A stretch of 64,000 nucleotides of DNA from Gemmatimonadetes bacterium 13_1_40CM_69_22 (GTDB lineage Bacteria > Gemmatimonadota > Gemmatimonadetes > Gemmatimonadales > GWC2-71-9). Below, piece by piece: positions 18,092-26,187 of the stretch (the stretch's first letter is position 1; each line of letters opens with the position of its first letter). Location of the stretch: contig MNEL01000057.1 of assembly GCA_001917665.1 (NCBI GenBank), positions 20,157 through 84,156 on the forward strand. The letters are read 5' to 3'. A model generated the notes under the pieces. That model worked only from the letters and a program-made list of their open reading frames with translations, was not told the origin of the DNA and made no database searches. The position numbers and the translations under genes were made by a program.

Positions 18092-20263
18092 ATGTTGTCT
18101 CTGAAGCGTCTGTTCGGTCTCTGCTCCACGCTCCTGTCGATTGCACCCGCGGCTCTCGCGCAGGGCTGGATCGAGCCGGTGCGGCCGCTCCCCCGTGGGA
18201 CGATCGAGAAGGTGCGCAGCGCCGTGCAGGTGGCGGTGACCGGACGCATCGCCCGCGTGTCCGTAGAAGAATGGTTCCGCAACACCGGGCCGCTGATGGA
18301 CGAGGGGAGCTACCTGTATCCGCTGCCGGGCGAGACGGTGTTCAGCGATTTCTCCCTCTGGCAGGGGGACCGCGAGCTGAAAGGCGAGCCGATGGACGCC
18401 GGGCAAGCGCGCGCGATCTACGAGCAGATCGTGCGGCGCCGGCGTGACCCCGCCTTGATCGAGCTCGCCGGCCACGGGCTGCTGCGGGCCAGGGTCTTCC
18501 CCATCGCACCTGGCGAGACGCGCAAGATCACGCTGCGTTACACGCAGATCCTCGATCGAGTAGGTGATGCCATGCGGTTCCGGTACGCAGCCGGGACGGC
18601 AGCGCCCTCCCGGAGCTTCCGGCTCCAGGTGGACAGCGCCGCGCGCTGGGGCGACCCGTACTCGCCCACCCACCGGCTGACGGTGAGCCACAGCGGCGAT
18701 CACCTCGAGCTCGCCCTGGCGGACACCACGGCCGGCGGCGATCTGGAGCTGCTGCTGCCGCTGGCGCGCGGGTTGGTAGGGACCTCGCTCCTCACGCACC
18801 AACCAGTGGGTGAGGACGGATTCTTCATGTTGCTGCTCGCACCTGGCCGGGCCGCAGAGACGGGAGCGCCTGTGCGGCGTGACATCGTAGCCGTGCTCGA
18901 CGTGTCCGGGTCGATGTCCGGCGACAAGCTCGACCAGGCGAGGGCTGCGCTCGTCCAACTGCTCGGCACATTGCGCCGGGGGGACCGGTTCCGCGTGGTC
19001 ACGTTCGGGAGCGGAGTGCGCCGCTACGCCGCCGGGTGGACCGAGGTATCGGCGGACAACGTCCACGCCGCCCAGGACTGGGTCCGCCGGCTCGACACCA
19101 ACGGCGGCACCAACATCGCGGGTGCGCTCACGGAGGCCTTCGCCGAGCGGCCGGGCGAGGGCGCCCTCGGCGTCGTCGTGTTCTTGACGGATGGACTGCC
19201 CACGGTGGGCGAGACCGATCCCGAGCGTATCGCCGACCAGGCGGAGCACGGCCGGGGGCCGTTTCGGGTCTTTGCCTTCGGAATCGGGTACGACGTGAAC
19301 ACCTACCTCCTGGACCGGCTGACCGACCGCGCGCGCGGCGTCACCGAATACATCCGGCCGGGCGGCGACATCGAGCAGGCGGTGGGGTCGCTCGCGACGA
19401 AGATCGCAAGCCCGGTGCTCACCGATCTCGCCCTGCGGGGCGACGGCGTCGAGCTCTACGACCTGCAGCCGGAGCGCCTGCCCGATCTGTTCGCGGGTGA
19501 CGAGCTGGTGTTGTTCGGGCGAAATCGGGGAGAAGGGAGAAGGGAGAGGTCCGTGACCGTGACTGGACGGAGAAACGGCCGGGAAGAGTCCTTCACGACG
19601 AATGCCCGGTTCGGCGACGAGAACGCCGGGAGCGACTACGTGCCGCAGCTGTGGGCCGCTCGCAAAGTGGGCGCCCTGTCTCGAGAGATCCGGCTCCACG
19701 GACCGAACACGGAGATCGTGAACGAGCTGAAGCGGCTCGCGCTGCGCTACGGCATCCTCACCGAGTACACATCCTATCTCGTGCAGGAGCCCAATCAGGT
19801 CGTGGTCCGGCCGATGTTCGATCGCGCCCCGCCCGCTGCCCCGGCCCCGCAAGACCAGGCAGGCGCCGCCGCGGTGGAGCGGTCCCGCGCAGAGCGGGCG
19901 CTCTCCGGCTCGCTCCAGCTGAGCGCCGTGACCGTCACTGGCGCGGCGGCCGACTCCGTGATCACACGCGGCTCCGCTGAGGCCACGCGCATACGGCGGG
20001 TCGGCGGTCGCGTCTTCCTGTGGCGCGACAGCACCTGGACGGACAGCGCGCACGGCGACTCGTTGCAGGTGGTTTCGGTGGCGGCGTTCAGCGACGCCTA
20101 CTTCGCCCTGCTGCACGCCCTCCCCGAGCTCGTGAAGCCCGCGACGCTGGAGCCCGCAGTCCTCGTGGCCGGCCGGCGCGTGAGCATCAAGATTGAGGCG
20201 GGGGGCAAGACCGCTTGGGCACCGGGCGAGTTGGCGAAGGTCGTCACGGATTTCAGGGGATAG
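18092..20263 (+). CDS. VIT and von Willebrand A domain protein, secreted
   Basis: 723 residues. The signal peptide is MLSLKRLFGLCSTLLSIAPA. A VIT domain occupies ~25-160 (VEEWFRNTGPLMDEGSYLYPLPG; LRARVFPIAPGETRKITLRY). A VWA domain lies at ~265-440 with a MIDAS motif DVSGSMSG (Asp270) and NGGTNIAGAL. The C-terminal part (~520-723) contains LSAVTVTGAA, which resembles a motif in the anti-sigma factor two genes on. VWA proteins bind ligands through a metal ion and here probably act at the outer envelope. It is the first gene before the sigma/anti-sigma pair and may be the sensor or a target of it (inference). The ATG with the signal peptide was chosen over longer frames. Confidence 0.87.
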   Translation: MLSLKRLFGLCSTLLSIAPAALAQGWIEPVRPLPRGTIEKVRSAVQVAVTGRIARVSVEEWFRNTGPLMDEGSYLYPLPGETVFSDFSLWQGDRELKGEPMDAGQARAIYEQIVRRRRDPALIELAGHGLLRARVFPIAPGETRKITLRYTQILDRVGDAMRFRYAAGTAAPSRSFRLQVDSAARWGDPYSPTHRLTVSHSGDHLELALADTTAGGDLELLLPLARGLVGTSLLTHQPVGEDGFFMLLLAPGRAAETGAPVRRDIVAVLDVSGSMSGDKLDQARAALVQLLGTLRRGDRFRVVTFGSGVRRYAAGWTEVSADNVHAAQDWVRRLDTNGGTNIAGALTEAFAERPGEGALGVVVFLTDGLPTVGETDPERIADQAEHGRGPFRVFAFGIGYDVNTYLLDRLTDRARGVTEYIRPGGDIEQAVGSLATKIASPVLTDLALRGDGVELYDLQPERLPDLFAGDELVLFGRNRGEGRRERSVTVTGRRNGREESFTTNARFGDENAGSDYVPQLWAARKVGALSREIRLHGPNTEIVNELKRLALRYGILTEYTSYLVQEPNQVVVRPMFDRAPPAAPAPQDQAGAAAVERSRAERALSGSLQLSAVTVTGAAADSVITRGSAEATRIRRVGGRVFLWRDSTWTDSAHGDSLQVVSVAAFSDAYFALLHALPELVKPATLEPAVLVAGRRVSIKIEAGGKTAWAPGELAKVVTDFRG

Positions 20264-20264
20264 T

Positions 20265-20365
20265 GCGAATGCGGAATTCGGAATGCGGAATGCGGAATCA
20301 CAAGGGTAGTTCGTGGACGGGACATGGCCGTTCATTCCGCATTCCACATTCCGCATTCCACATTT
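20265..20365. repeat. Inverted period-7 GGAATGC element, copy 1
   Basis: The left arm at 20265-20299 holds imperfect tandem GGAATGC; the right arm at 20333-20365 is the inverted form (CATTCCG/CATTCCA). The ~33-bp centre contains AAGGGTAGTTCG, a diverged form of the core seen in the copies at 50.8 and 58.7 kb. It fills almost the whole gap between the VIT/VWA stop and the sigma factor ATG. Confidence 0.75.
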
Positions 20366-20371
20366 GATCTC

Positions 20372-20875
20372 ATGCCCGACGACCTGGCCGACGTGTACCG
20401 GACCACGTACCGCGCCCTGGTGCGGTTCCTGTACCGCAAGGTGTGGGACGCGGAGCGCGCGGAGGACCTCGCCCAGGAGGCGTTCGCCCGGGCGCTCGTC
20501 CACAAGCCCGCGCACGCGCGCGGCTGGCTGTTCGTCGTGGCGGCGAACATGGCGCGCGACGACGCCCGGCGCGCCGCGCGGGAGCGGCGCCACCTCACGC
20601 TCCTGAAGAGCGAGCCGCCGGCCAGCGCTCCGCCGTCGGATGAGGCGCTGCACACGGAAGGCGAGCGGTCGCAGGTGCGCACCGCACTCGAACAGCTCAC
20701 GCCGCGCGACCGCGAAGTGCTCCTCCTGTGGGATTCGGGACTGTCGTACGACGAGATCGCCACGCAGACGGGGTTGGCGCGCGGCGCCATCGGCACGACC
20801 CTCGCCCGCGCGCGCCGCCGGCTGGTGGAGGCGTTCGAGGCGGGAAGGACAGGTGAACATGTCGCACGTGGATGA
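20372..20875 (+). CDS. ECF-type RNA polymerase sigma factor
   Basis: 167 residues. Region 2 is at ~5-70 (YRALVRFLYRKVWDAERAEDLAQEAFARAL) and region 4 at ~105-160 (LTPRDREVLLLWDSGLSYDE and the helix-turn-helix TQTGLARGAIGTTLARARRR). No region 3 or C-terminal extension is present. It directs transcription of a stress or envelope regulon; the target promoters are not evident here. It overlaps the anti-sigma gene by 17 nt, the usual arrangement for a co-translated pair. The ATG lies only six bases after a repeat element that leaves no Shine-Dalgarno, so initiation may be weak or coupled. Confidence 0.92.
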   Translation: MPDDLADVYRTTYRALVRFLYRKVWDAERAEDLAQEAFARALVHKPAHARGWLFVVAANMARDDARRAARERRHLTLLKSEPPASAPPSDEALHTEGERSQVRTALEQLTPRDREVLLLWDSGLSYDEIATQTGLARGAIGTTLARARRRLVEAFEAGRTGEHVARG

Positions 20876-22010
20876 CGGCACGCTGCACGCTTATCTCGAC
20901 GCCGAGCTCTCGCCGGTCCAGTCTCAGGACGTCGAGGCGCATATCGCACAGTGCCCCGGCTGCCGTGACCGCCTGGAGGAAGAGCGGGCGCTCATCGCGC
21001 GCGCCGATGAGCTGCTCGGGCTCGCCGCCCCTCCAGACCGCGCGACCCCGCCGTTCCGGCCGGGTGACCCGGAGCCCCCGGTGCGGCTGTGGTGGCGTGT
21101 ACGGTTGCCGCTCGCCTGGGCCGCGACCGTGGTGCTCGCGCTCGGAGCCGGGATGTATTTTGGGCCCCGGGCATTGCAGCGGGAGCAGCCGGCGGTAGAC
21201 CAGCGCACCGGCGATCTCGCCGCAAAGAGCACCCTCCCTCCCGCGGCCGCGCCCGAGAACGGCGCTACGAGCCGTGCCGCGCCACTGCCGGTGCGGCGCA
21301 CGCGCGCGCCCGCGGCGACCAGCGCGGTAGTGGAACGCAAATCGGGAGCGAAGGACAAGTCCATGGAGGCGGTGGTCGCGGATCGAGCGTCGACGGCCGA
21401 GGCCGCCCGGCCCGAGACCGCAGTCGCGCTCCGCGCGCGCGACGAGCGCGCCGCCGGTGCGCTCCAGCAGCCGGTGCCCCGCCCCGCCCTCGCCCCTTCC
21501 CCCGTCCGCGCCGACCAAGAGCGCGCGCCGGCTGTCGCTGGCATGGTCGGGCAGTACGCCCTGACCGGCTCCCCAGTCACCTTGGACAGCGCTCGTGCGC
21601 TCCTGGGCACGGATCCCTACGCCGTGCCCGACCTTCCGGTCCGGGGCATTTACCGGGCGCGCCTGATCGGCTACTCCGCGGTCGTCGTCGTCAAGCAGGC
21701 GCTCGACTCGAGCACCGCAATCGACGTCATCACCGGTCGCCAGGCTACGCTCTCGCTCCAAGCGGTCGTCGTGACTGGTGCGGCGCGCTCCGATACCGCG
21801 CAGCCTGCCGAGCGGGCATTACTGGGCCGTGCCGCGGCGGCGCCGGATTCCCTCGCAGCGGCGGAGCGCAGGGCCGAGGCGGCACCCGTGCGCGCGCGCG
21901 GCGCCGCCGCTAATCGGCCCGCCACAGCGCTCGTTTTCGAAGTGCGCGGGCCGCTTTCCCCCGATTCCCTCGCAGCCTTGCAGCGGCGCCTCCAGCCACT
22001 CCGACCCTAG
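20859..22010 (+). CDS. Zinc-finger anti-sigma factor with extended periplasmic domain
   Basis: 383 residues. The N-terminal zf-HC2/ZAS domain has the motif HIAQCPGC near residue 28, followed by one membrane helix (LPLAWAATVVLALGAGMYFG, about 83-102). The long periplasmic part is rich in Ala/Pro/Arg to ~230, then a folded segment with YALTGSPVTLDSARALLGTD, IGYSAVVVVKQALDSSTAI and LQAVVVTGAA. The N-terminus should hold the ECF sigma factor; the periplasmic part should sense the signal. A GGAAGGACAGG precedes the ATG. The C-terminal VVVTGAA echoes VTVTGAA in the VIT/VWA protein of the same operon. Confidence 0.88.
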   Translation: MSHVDDGTLHAYLDAELSPVQSQDVEAHIAQCPGCRDRLEEERALIARADELLGLAAPPDRATPPFRPGDPEPPVRLWWRVRLPLAWAATVVLALGAGMYFGPRALQREQPAVDQRTGDLAAKSTLPPAAAPENGATSRAAPLPVRRTRAPAATSAVVERKSGAKDKSMEAVVADRASTAEAARPETAVALRARDERAAGALQQPVPRPALAPSPVRADQERAPAVAGMVGQYALTGSPVTLDSARALLGTDPYAVPDLPVRGIYRARLIGYSAVVVVKQALDSSTAIDVITGRQATLSLQAVVVTGAARSDTAQPAERALLGRAAAAPDSLAAAERRAEAAPVRARGAAANRPATALVFEVRGPLSPDSLAALQRRLQPLRP

Positions 22011-22017
22011 GCGAAGC

Positions 22018-22353
22018 TCACTGCACCACGATCGTACCGTTCATGCCCGCGTGAATCGTGCAGTGGTAGGTGTAGGTCCCCGCCTGGAGCGTGGCCGGAA
22101 ACGTGCCGGACTGCATTGTCGCGGAGTTGGGAGGCGTCGTCGGCCCGGTCAGCCAGGTGACGTTGTGTCCGTTGGACGGCGTCGACCACGAGAACGTCAC
22201 TTGCCCTGCGGCGACGGTGTCCGGCGTGGGTGAGAAGAAGTTGTTTCCTACCGTGATCGTCGTGCTGCGGCCGCCCCCCGAAGGAGAGGTTGAGCTCTTG
22301 CACCCCACCGCCAACGCCAGAGCTGCCGCCAACAGAAGCAGTTGCGACCGCAT
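22018..22353 (-). CDS. Small cupredoxin lipoprotein
   Basis: 111 residues with lipoprotein signal LLLLAAALALAVGCKSS. The rest is one plastocyanin-like domain with copper ligands His in NGHNVTWL and Cys, His, Met in YHCTIHAGMNG. A GGAGG Shine-Dalgarno sits upstream. It lies downstream of actF but beyond a long hairpin, so it is probably its own unit. Likely role: a periplasmic electron carrier for alternative complex III; direct evidence is only proximity. It ends 7 bp from the convergent anti-sigma gene. Confidence 0.88.
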   Translation of the reverse strand: MRSQLLLLAAALALAVGCKSSTSPSGGGRSTTITVGNNFFSPTPDTVAAGQVTFSWSTPSNGHNVTWLTGPTTPPNSATMQSGTFPATLQAGTYTYHCTIHAGMNGTIVVQ

Positions 22354-22441
22354 GAGACCTCCGAGTTGTCCAGGGAACGGGCCGGATTCTATCGCGTACC
22401 AGTGCTACCCTTAGAAACGCCGCAAGAGCCTGGGGCGGATG

Positions 22442-22510
22442 TCGCTGGCTCGCGGGGCCCGCTGCGCGACAAAAATACGCAGTCGCTCCGCGGGCCCCGT
22501 GAGCCGGCGA
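22442..22510 (-). terminator. Long hairpin after the act operon
   Basis: A 21-bp stem with two mismatches pairs 22442-22462 with 22490-22510 (core CGGGGCCCGC with GCGGGCCCCG) around a 27-nt loop containing TTTTTG on the minus strand. It lies 22 nt after the actF stop. It probably ends the act transcript. Confidence 0.6.
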
Positions 22511-22531
22511 CGTTGCGTCCGGCAACAGCGT

Positions 22532-23743
22532 CTAGTGCGCTTCCCGCTCGAGTGTATCGGCCGCCAGCCGGGGCGAGATCATCGGATACCGCGTGGCGAA
22601 CCACCCCATGGCGACGAGGAACAAGCCGGCGAACAGCAACGTGACACCAGCTTCCGGCAACCCGATCGCCGGGCCGGCGCCGCCGTTGATCGATGGCACG
22701 ATCTCGAGGTAGCGCTCGAGCCAGATTCCAGCGAGGCTGACGAGGGCGAAGGCGAGAAACGTGGGCGGATACTTTTTCGGGCGGACGCCGAGCAGGCCCA
22801 CGAACGGAATCACGAACACCAGCAGGAAGACCCACACGCCCACCGGCCGCCACGGGCCGATCAGCCGATAAAAGATGAAGTACGTCTCCTCCGGGAGGTT
22901 CCCGTACCAGATCACCAGGAACTGGGCCCACATGAGATAGGCCCAGAACACCGTGAAGCCGAAGCACAGCTTGCCCAGGTCGTGCAGCTGCTTCGGCGAG
23001 ATCAGCTGCGCCAGGCCCATCCGCCGGCGCAGCGTGACGGCGAGCACCGCGAGCAACATCAGCGCGGCGAGGAAGCTGCCCATAAAGTAGAAAGCGCCGA
23101 ACAGGTTGCTCACCCACTTGTGGGCGAGCGACATCATCAGGTCGAACGCGAGCAGGCTGTAGCCGAACGCGTACCCGACGATGAGCATCGCCGCCTCGCG
23201 GGCGATCCGGTCGCGGCCCTCGAGCCGATCCGCGGGGCGGCCGTCCGCGAGCTCTCGCACGTCGGGCGCGATGTCGTGGCGCACGAAGCGCCACGAGAGC
23301 CACACCAGGGCCGCCAGGATCAAGCCGGTGCGGGGAAAGAAGAACCGGCTCGTGAGCCAGCCGCCGATGTCGGGGCGTGGCTCGTGCAGCCACGAGAAGA
23401 TGTAGGCCCGCCCGAGCGCGAGGCCCAGGAACAGCACCAGGGCGACCACCAGAAACGCGGCGGCGGACTCGGCGAACCGGATCAGCAGCCCGGACCAGTG
23501 CCCTTTCGCGAGCTTCTGCGTGGCCGCGAACACGACCAGGCCCTGCGCGAGCCCGGTCCAAAACATGAAATTGACGTGGTAGGCCTGCCACGCCCGGGCG
23601 GCCTGGCCGGTCGTGAGCGCCCACAGGAACACCGCCGCGCCGACGCCCGACGCCACGACCCCGTAGCCGATGAACGCCCGCGCCGGGAACTGTCGTGCCT
23701 TCTCGACCAGCTGCGCGCGGGAACCAGCTGTGACTGCGCTCAT
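22532..23743 (-). CDS. actF: Alternative complex III membrane subunit ActF
   Basis: 403 residues with about ten hydrophobic helices, for example AFIGYGVVASGVGAAVFLWA, SAAAFLVVALVLFLGLALG and VGVWVFLLVFVIPFVGLLGV, joined by conserved loops (AHKWVSNLFGAFYFMGSF; LHDLGKLCFGFTVFWAYLMW). The pattern is that of ActF, the smaller relative of NrfD-like ActC. It is a cytoplasmic-membrane subunit of the quinol-oxidising complex. It starts by ATGA overlap with actE and is the last gene of the act operon. Confidence 0.92.
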   Translation of the reverse strand: MSAVTAGSRAQLVEKARQFPARAFIGYGVVASGVGAAVFLWALTTGQAARAWQAYHVNFMFWTGLAQGLVVFAATQKLAKGHWSGLLIRFAESAAAFLVVALVLFLGLALGRAYIFSWLHEPRPDIGGWLTSRFFFPRTGLILAALVWLSWRFVRHDIAPDVRELADGRPADRLEGRDRIAREAAMLIVGYAFGYSLLAFDLMMSLAHKWVSNLFGAFYFMGSFLAALMLLAVLAVTLRRRMGLAQLISPKQLHDLGKLCFGFTVFWAYLMWAQFLVIWYGNLPEETYFIFYRLIGPWRPVGVWVFLLVFVIPFVGLLGVRPKKYPPTFLAFALVSLAGIWLERYLEIVPSINGGAGPAIGLPEAGVTLLFAGLFLVAMGWFATRYPMISPRLAADTLEREAH

Positions 23744-24294
23744 CGCTTCGCTCCGCCCCCGCTCCGCGCTTGCGCCTGGAGCGTGCGGACGTAGTTGACG
23801 AGGTCCCAGCGATCGTTGCCCCGCACCTTGTCGCCGTACACCGGCATGAGGCCGCGCCCCATCACCTGCCCGCTCACGATCACCGCGTAGATGTAGCCGT
23901 CGGTGCGCCGCGCGATCGTGTCGTTCACCAGCGAGCGCACGCCGAAGAAGGGCCCGGGCGGCGTCTGCCCGTTCGTGGCCGAGATCGGCCCGTCGCCTCT
24001 TCCGCTCGCGCCGTGGCAGACCAGGCAGTAGGTCTCGTACACGAACCGGCCGCGGTTGATGGACTCGGACGTGCGGGTGCGGGGGTTGGCGAGCCGGTCC
24101 GCGGTTGTGAGATCCGCCGCCGGCTCGACGCCGGTGATCGGGACCGTGCCCGCGACCGGCGGGATGGGCCGCGCGTACGGCTTGATGCTGCGCTGGTGCC
24201 GCATCGTGGCGAACCATCCGACGCGGTGCACGACGTCGTCCGGATTACAGGCGGCAAGCGCCGCGAGTCCGAGCAGCAACACGCGCTTACGCAC
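23740..24294 (-). CDS. actE: Alternative complex III monohaem cytochrome c subunit ActE
   Basis: 184 residues. A lipoprotein signal (VLLLGLAALAACNP) gives a membrane-anchored periplasmic protein. One haem-binding motif, CLVCH in ETYCLVCHGASGRGDG, and a distal methionine in VMGRGLMPVYGDKV fit a class I cytochrome c. The start was placed at the GTG at 24294, since AGGAGG lies a few bases upstream; the longer frame starts inside that Shine-Dalgarno region. It passes electrons from the pentahaem subunit to soluble carriers. It overlaps actD by 8 nt and actF by 4. Confidence 0.93.
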   Translation of the reverse strand: MRKRVLLLGLAALAACNPDDVVHRVGWFATMRHQRSIKPYARPIPPVAGTVPITGVEPAADLTTADRLANPRTRTSESINRGRFVYETYCLVCHGASGRGDGPISATNGQTPPGPFFGVRSLVNDTIARRTDGYIYAVIVSGQVMGRGLMPVYGDKVRGNDRWDLVNYVRTLQAQARSGGGAKR

Positions 24295-24832
24295 GCCGCA
24301 CCTCCTCCGCACCGGTGCCGCGGAGCAGCGCTTCCACCTGCCCCGCCCGCGCCGGCTCGCACGGCACGAAGATGCCGAACTTGTCGTTCGTGAACCGGGC
24401 GTCGTAGGCGACCGTCCCGAGGCGGCGCGCCGCGAACAGGGCGTTGAACAGGATGCCGAGGATGGTCGCGAGCGCGCCGAACAGGATCGTCATCTCGAAC
24501 ATGATCACTACGTACGGCGGGATCGAGCCCACGGGTTTGCCACCGAGCACGATCGGCCAGTCGTACGACATGTACAGCGTGATCCAGGCCCCGACGGCGC
24601 ACCCGGCGATGCCGCCGATCAGGGTGAATATGCGGACCGGGCTCACCGGCTGGTCGAGCGCGTCCTCGATCTCGTGCCGCGGAATCGGGGAATAGACGGT
24701 GAAGTCGGTGTGGCCGCCCTGGCGCAGCTTGCCGATGGCGTCCACGGTCGCGTCGAGGTGACCAAACACGCCCAGCACGCCCGGCGTCGGCGGCGGGTGG
24801 AAGATCGCGGTGAGCGGGTTTACGAGCTTCAC
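24287..24832 (-). CDS. actD: Alternative complex III membrane subunit ActD (DUF3341)
   Basis: 181 residues. The N-terminal soluble half matches DUF3341 (GVLGVFGHLDATVDAIGKLR; TDFTVYSPIPRHEIEDAL), followed by two membrane helices (IFTLIGGIAGCAVGAWITLY; VVIMFEMTILFGALATILGI) and a short tail ending FGIFVPCEP. This is ActD of the quinol:electron-acceptor oxidoreductase. The GTG start overlaps the actC stop as GTGA. Confidence 0.92.
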   Translation of the reverse strand: MKLVNPLTAIFHPPPTPGVLGVFGHLDATVDAIGKLRQGGHTDFTVYSPIPRHEIEDALDQPVSPVRIFTLIGGIAGCAVGAWITLYMSYDWPIVLGGKPVGSIPPYVVIMFEMTILFGALATILGILFNALFAARRLGTVAYDARFTNDKFGIFVPCEPARAGQVEALLRGTGAEEVRRA

Positions 24833-26187
24833 GCGTGCACCGCCGTGCCGCGCGTGGGTGCCGGGAGCACTTCCTTCACCTCGGAGATCGAGACCGCCGG
24901 GAAATTCTTCACGAACAAGAGGAACCACATGAAGAACCAGCCGAAGCTGCCGGCCATGATTCCCCAGTCCGCCCAGGTCGGGTTGTACGTGGCGTTCGCG
25001 AACCGCTCGTACGGCTCCCCCGCGAGCGACACGACGATGATCACAAAGCGCTCGAACCACATGCCGATGTTCACGAAGATCGAGATCACGAACAGCGCCA
25101 GGATGCTCGTGCGGATCGGCTTGAACCACAGGAGCTGCGGCAGGAAGGCGTTACAGATGATCATCGTCCACGACGCCCACCAAAACGGTCCGAACGCCCG
25201 GTACCAAAACGCCGCGCGCTCGGCGGGATTGCCGCCGAACCAGGCTGTGAAATACTCGACGCAGTACGCGTACGCGACGATCATGCCGGTCAGGAGGCAC
25301 AGCTTCGCCAGGTTCTCGAAGTGGTGGACGGTGATGAGCTCCTCGAGACGGAACAGCTTGCGGATCGGCACGAGCAGCGTGATCACCATCGCCACGCCCG
25401 AGTAAATCGCGCCGGCCACGAAGTACGGAGCGAAGATGGTCGCATGCCAGCCGGGCACGATCGCCATCGCGAAATCCCACGACACCACGCTGTGCACCGA
25501 CAGGACCAGCGGCGTCGCGAGCGCGGCGAGGTAGAGGTAGCCGCGCGTATAGTGGCGCCACTGCTCGTTCGTGCCGCGCCACCCCAGCGACGTGATGGCG
25601 TACAGCTTCTTGCGCCAGCCGCTCACCACGTCGCGCGCCGCCGCGATGTCCGGGATCAACCCCATGATCAGGAACACCGTCGACACGGTGAAGTACGTCC
25701 CGATCGCGAACTCGTCCCAGATGAGCGGCGACTTGAAGTTGGGCCACAGGCCGCGCTCGTTCGGGTAGGGGATGAGCCAGTAGAAGTACCATTGCCGGCC
25801 GATGTGGATCAGCGGAAACAGGCCCGCCGTCATGACGGCGAACACCGTCATGGCCTCGGCCGTGCGATACACCGCGGTGCGCCACCCCGACCGGAACAAG
25901 AACAGGATCGCCGAGATCAGCGTGCCCGAGTGCGCGATGCCCACCCAGAACACGAAGCACGTGATGTACACCGCCCAGTACACGGGGTGGGAGTAGCCGG
26001 CCAGTCCCAGCCCATAGCGGAGCAGCAGCAGCAGGCAGCCGATCCCGACTGCCAGCAGCGTGACCGCGCTCCCGAGCAACGCGAAGTAGCCCTTCCCCGG
26101 GTGACCCAGCGTGCGCGCGATGGCGCGCGTGACGAAATCATAGGTCACGCGGGTGCCGCGGGCCGGTGCCGTCGCGGTCTCAGGCAT
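24829..26187 (-). CDS. actC: Alternative complex III quinol-site subunit ActC (NrfD-like)
   Basis: 452 residues, polytopic with about ten helices (GYFALLGSAVTLLAVGIGCL; VYWAVYITCFVFWVGIAHSG; and onward). The NrfD/PsrC-family loop WYFYWLIPYPNERGLWPNFK and conserved histidines (FPLIHIGRQWYFYW; LSVHSVVSWDFA; VHHFENLAK) identify it as ActC, which holds the menaquinol/quinol site facing the periplasm. It starts at MPETATAPARG, overlapping actB by 8 nt. Confidence 0.93.
   Translation of the reverse strand: MPETATAPARGTRVTYDFVTRAIARTLGHPGKGYFALLGSAVTLLAVGIGCLLLLLRYGLGLAGYSHPVYWAVYITCFVFWVGIAHSGTLISAILFLFRSGWRTAVYRTAEAMTVFAVMTAGLFPLIHIGRQWYFYWLIPYPNERGLWPNFKSPLIWDEFAIGTYFTVSTVFLIMGLIPDIAAARDVVSGWRKKLYAITSLGWRGTNEQWRHYTRGYLYLAALATPLVLSVHSVVSWDFAMAIVPGWHATIFAPYFVAGAIYSGVAMVITLLVPIRKLFRLEELITVHHFENLAKLCLLTGMIVAYAYCVEYFTAWFGGNPAERAAFWYRAFGPFWWASWTMIICNAFLPQLLWFKPIRTSILALFVISIFVNIGMWFERFVIIVVSLAGEPYERFANATYNPTWADWGIMAGSFGWFFMWFLLFVKNFPAVSISEVKEVLPAPTRGTAVHA

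Noticed and set aside
18074..20881. A 935-codon minus-strand open frame across the VIT/VWA and sigma genes
   Set aside because: It spans two well-supported plus-strand genes and an intergenic repeat; it is a codon-bias shadow.
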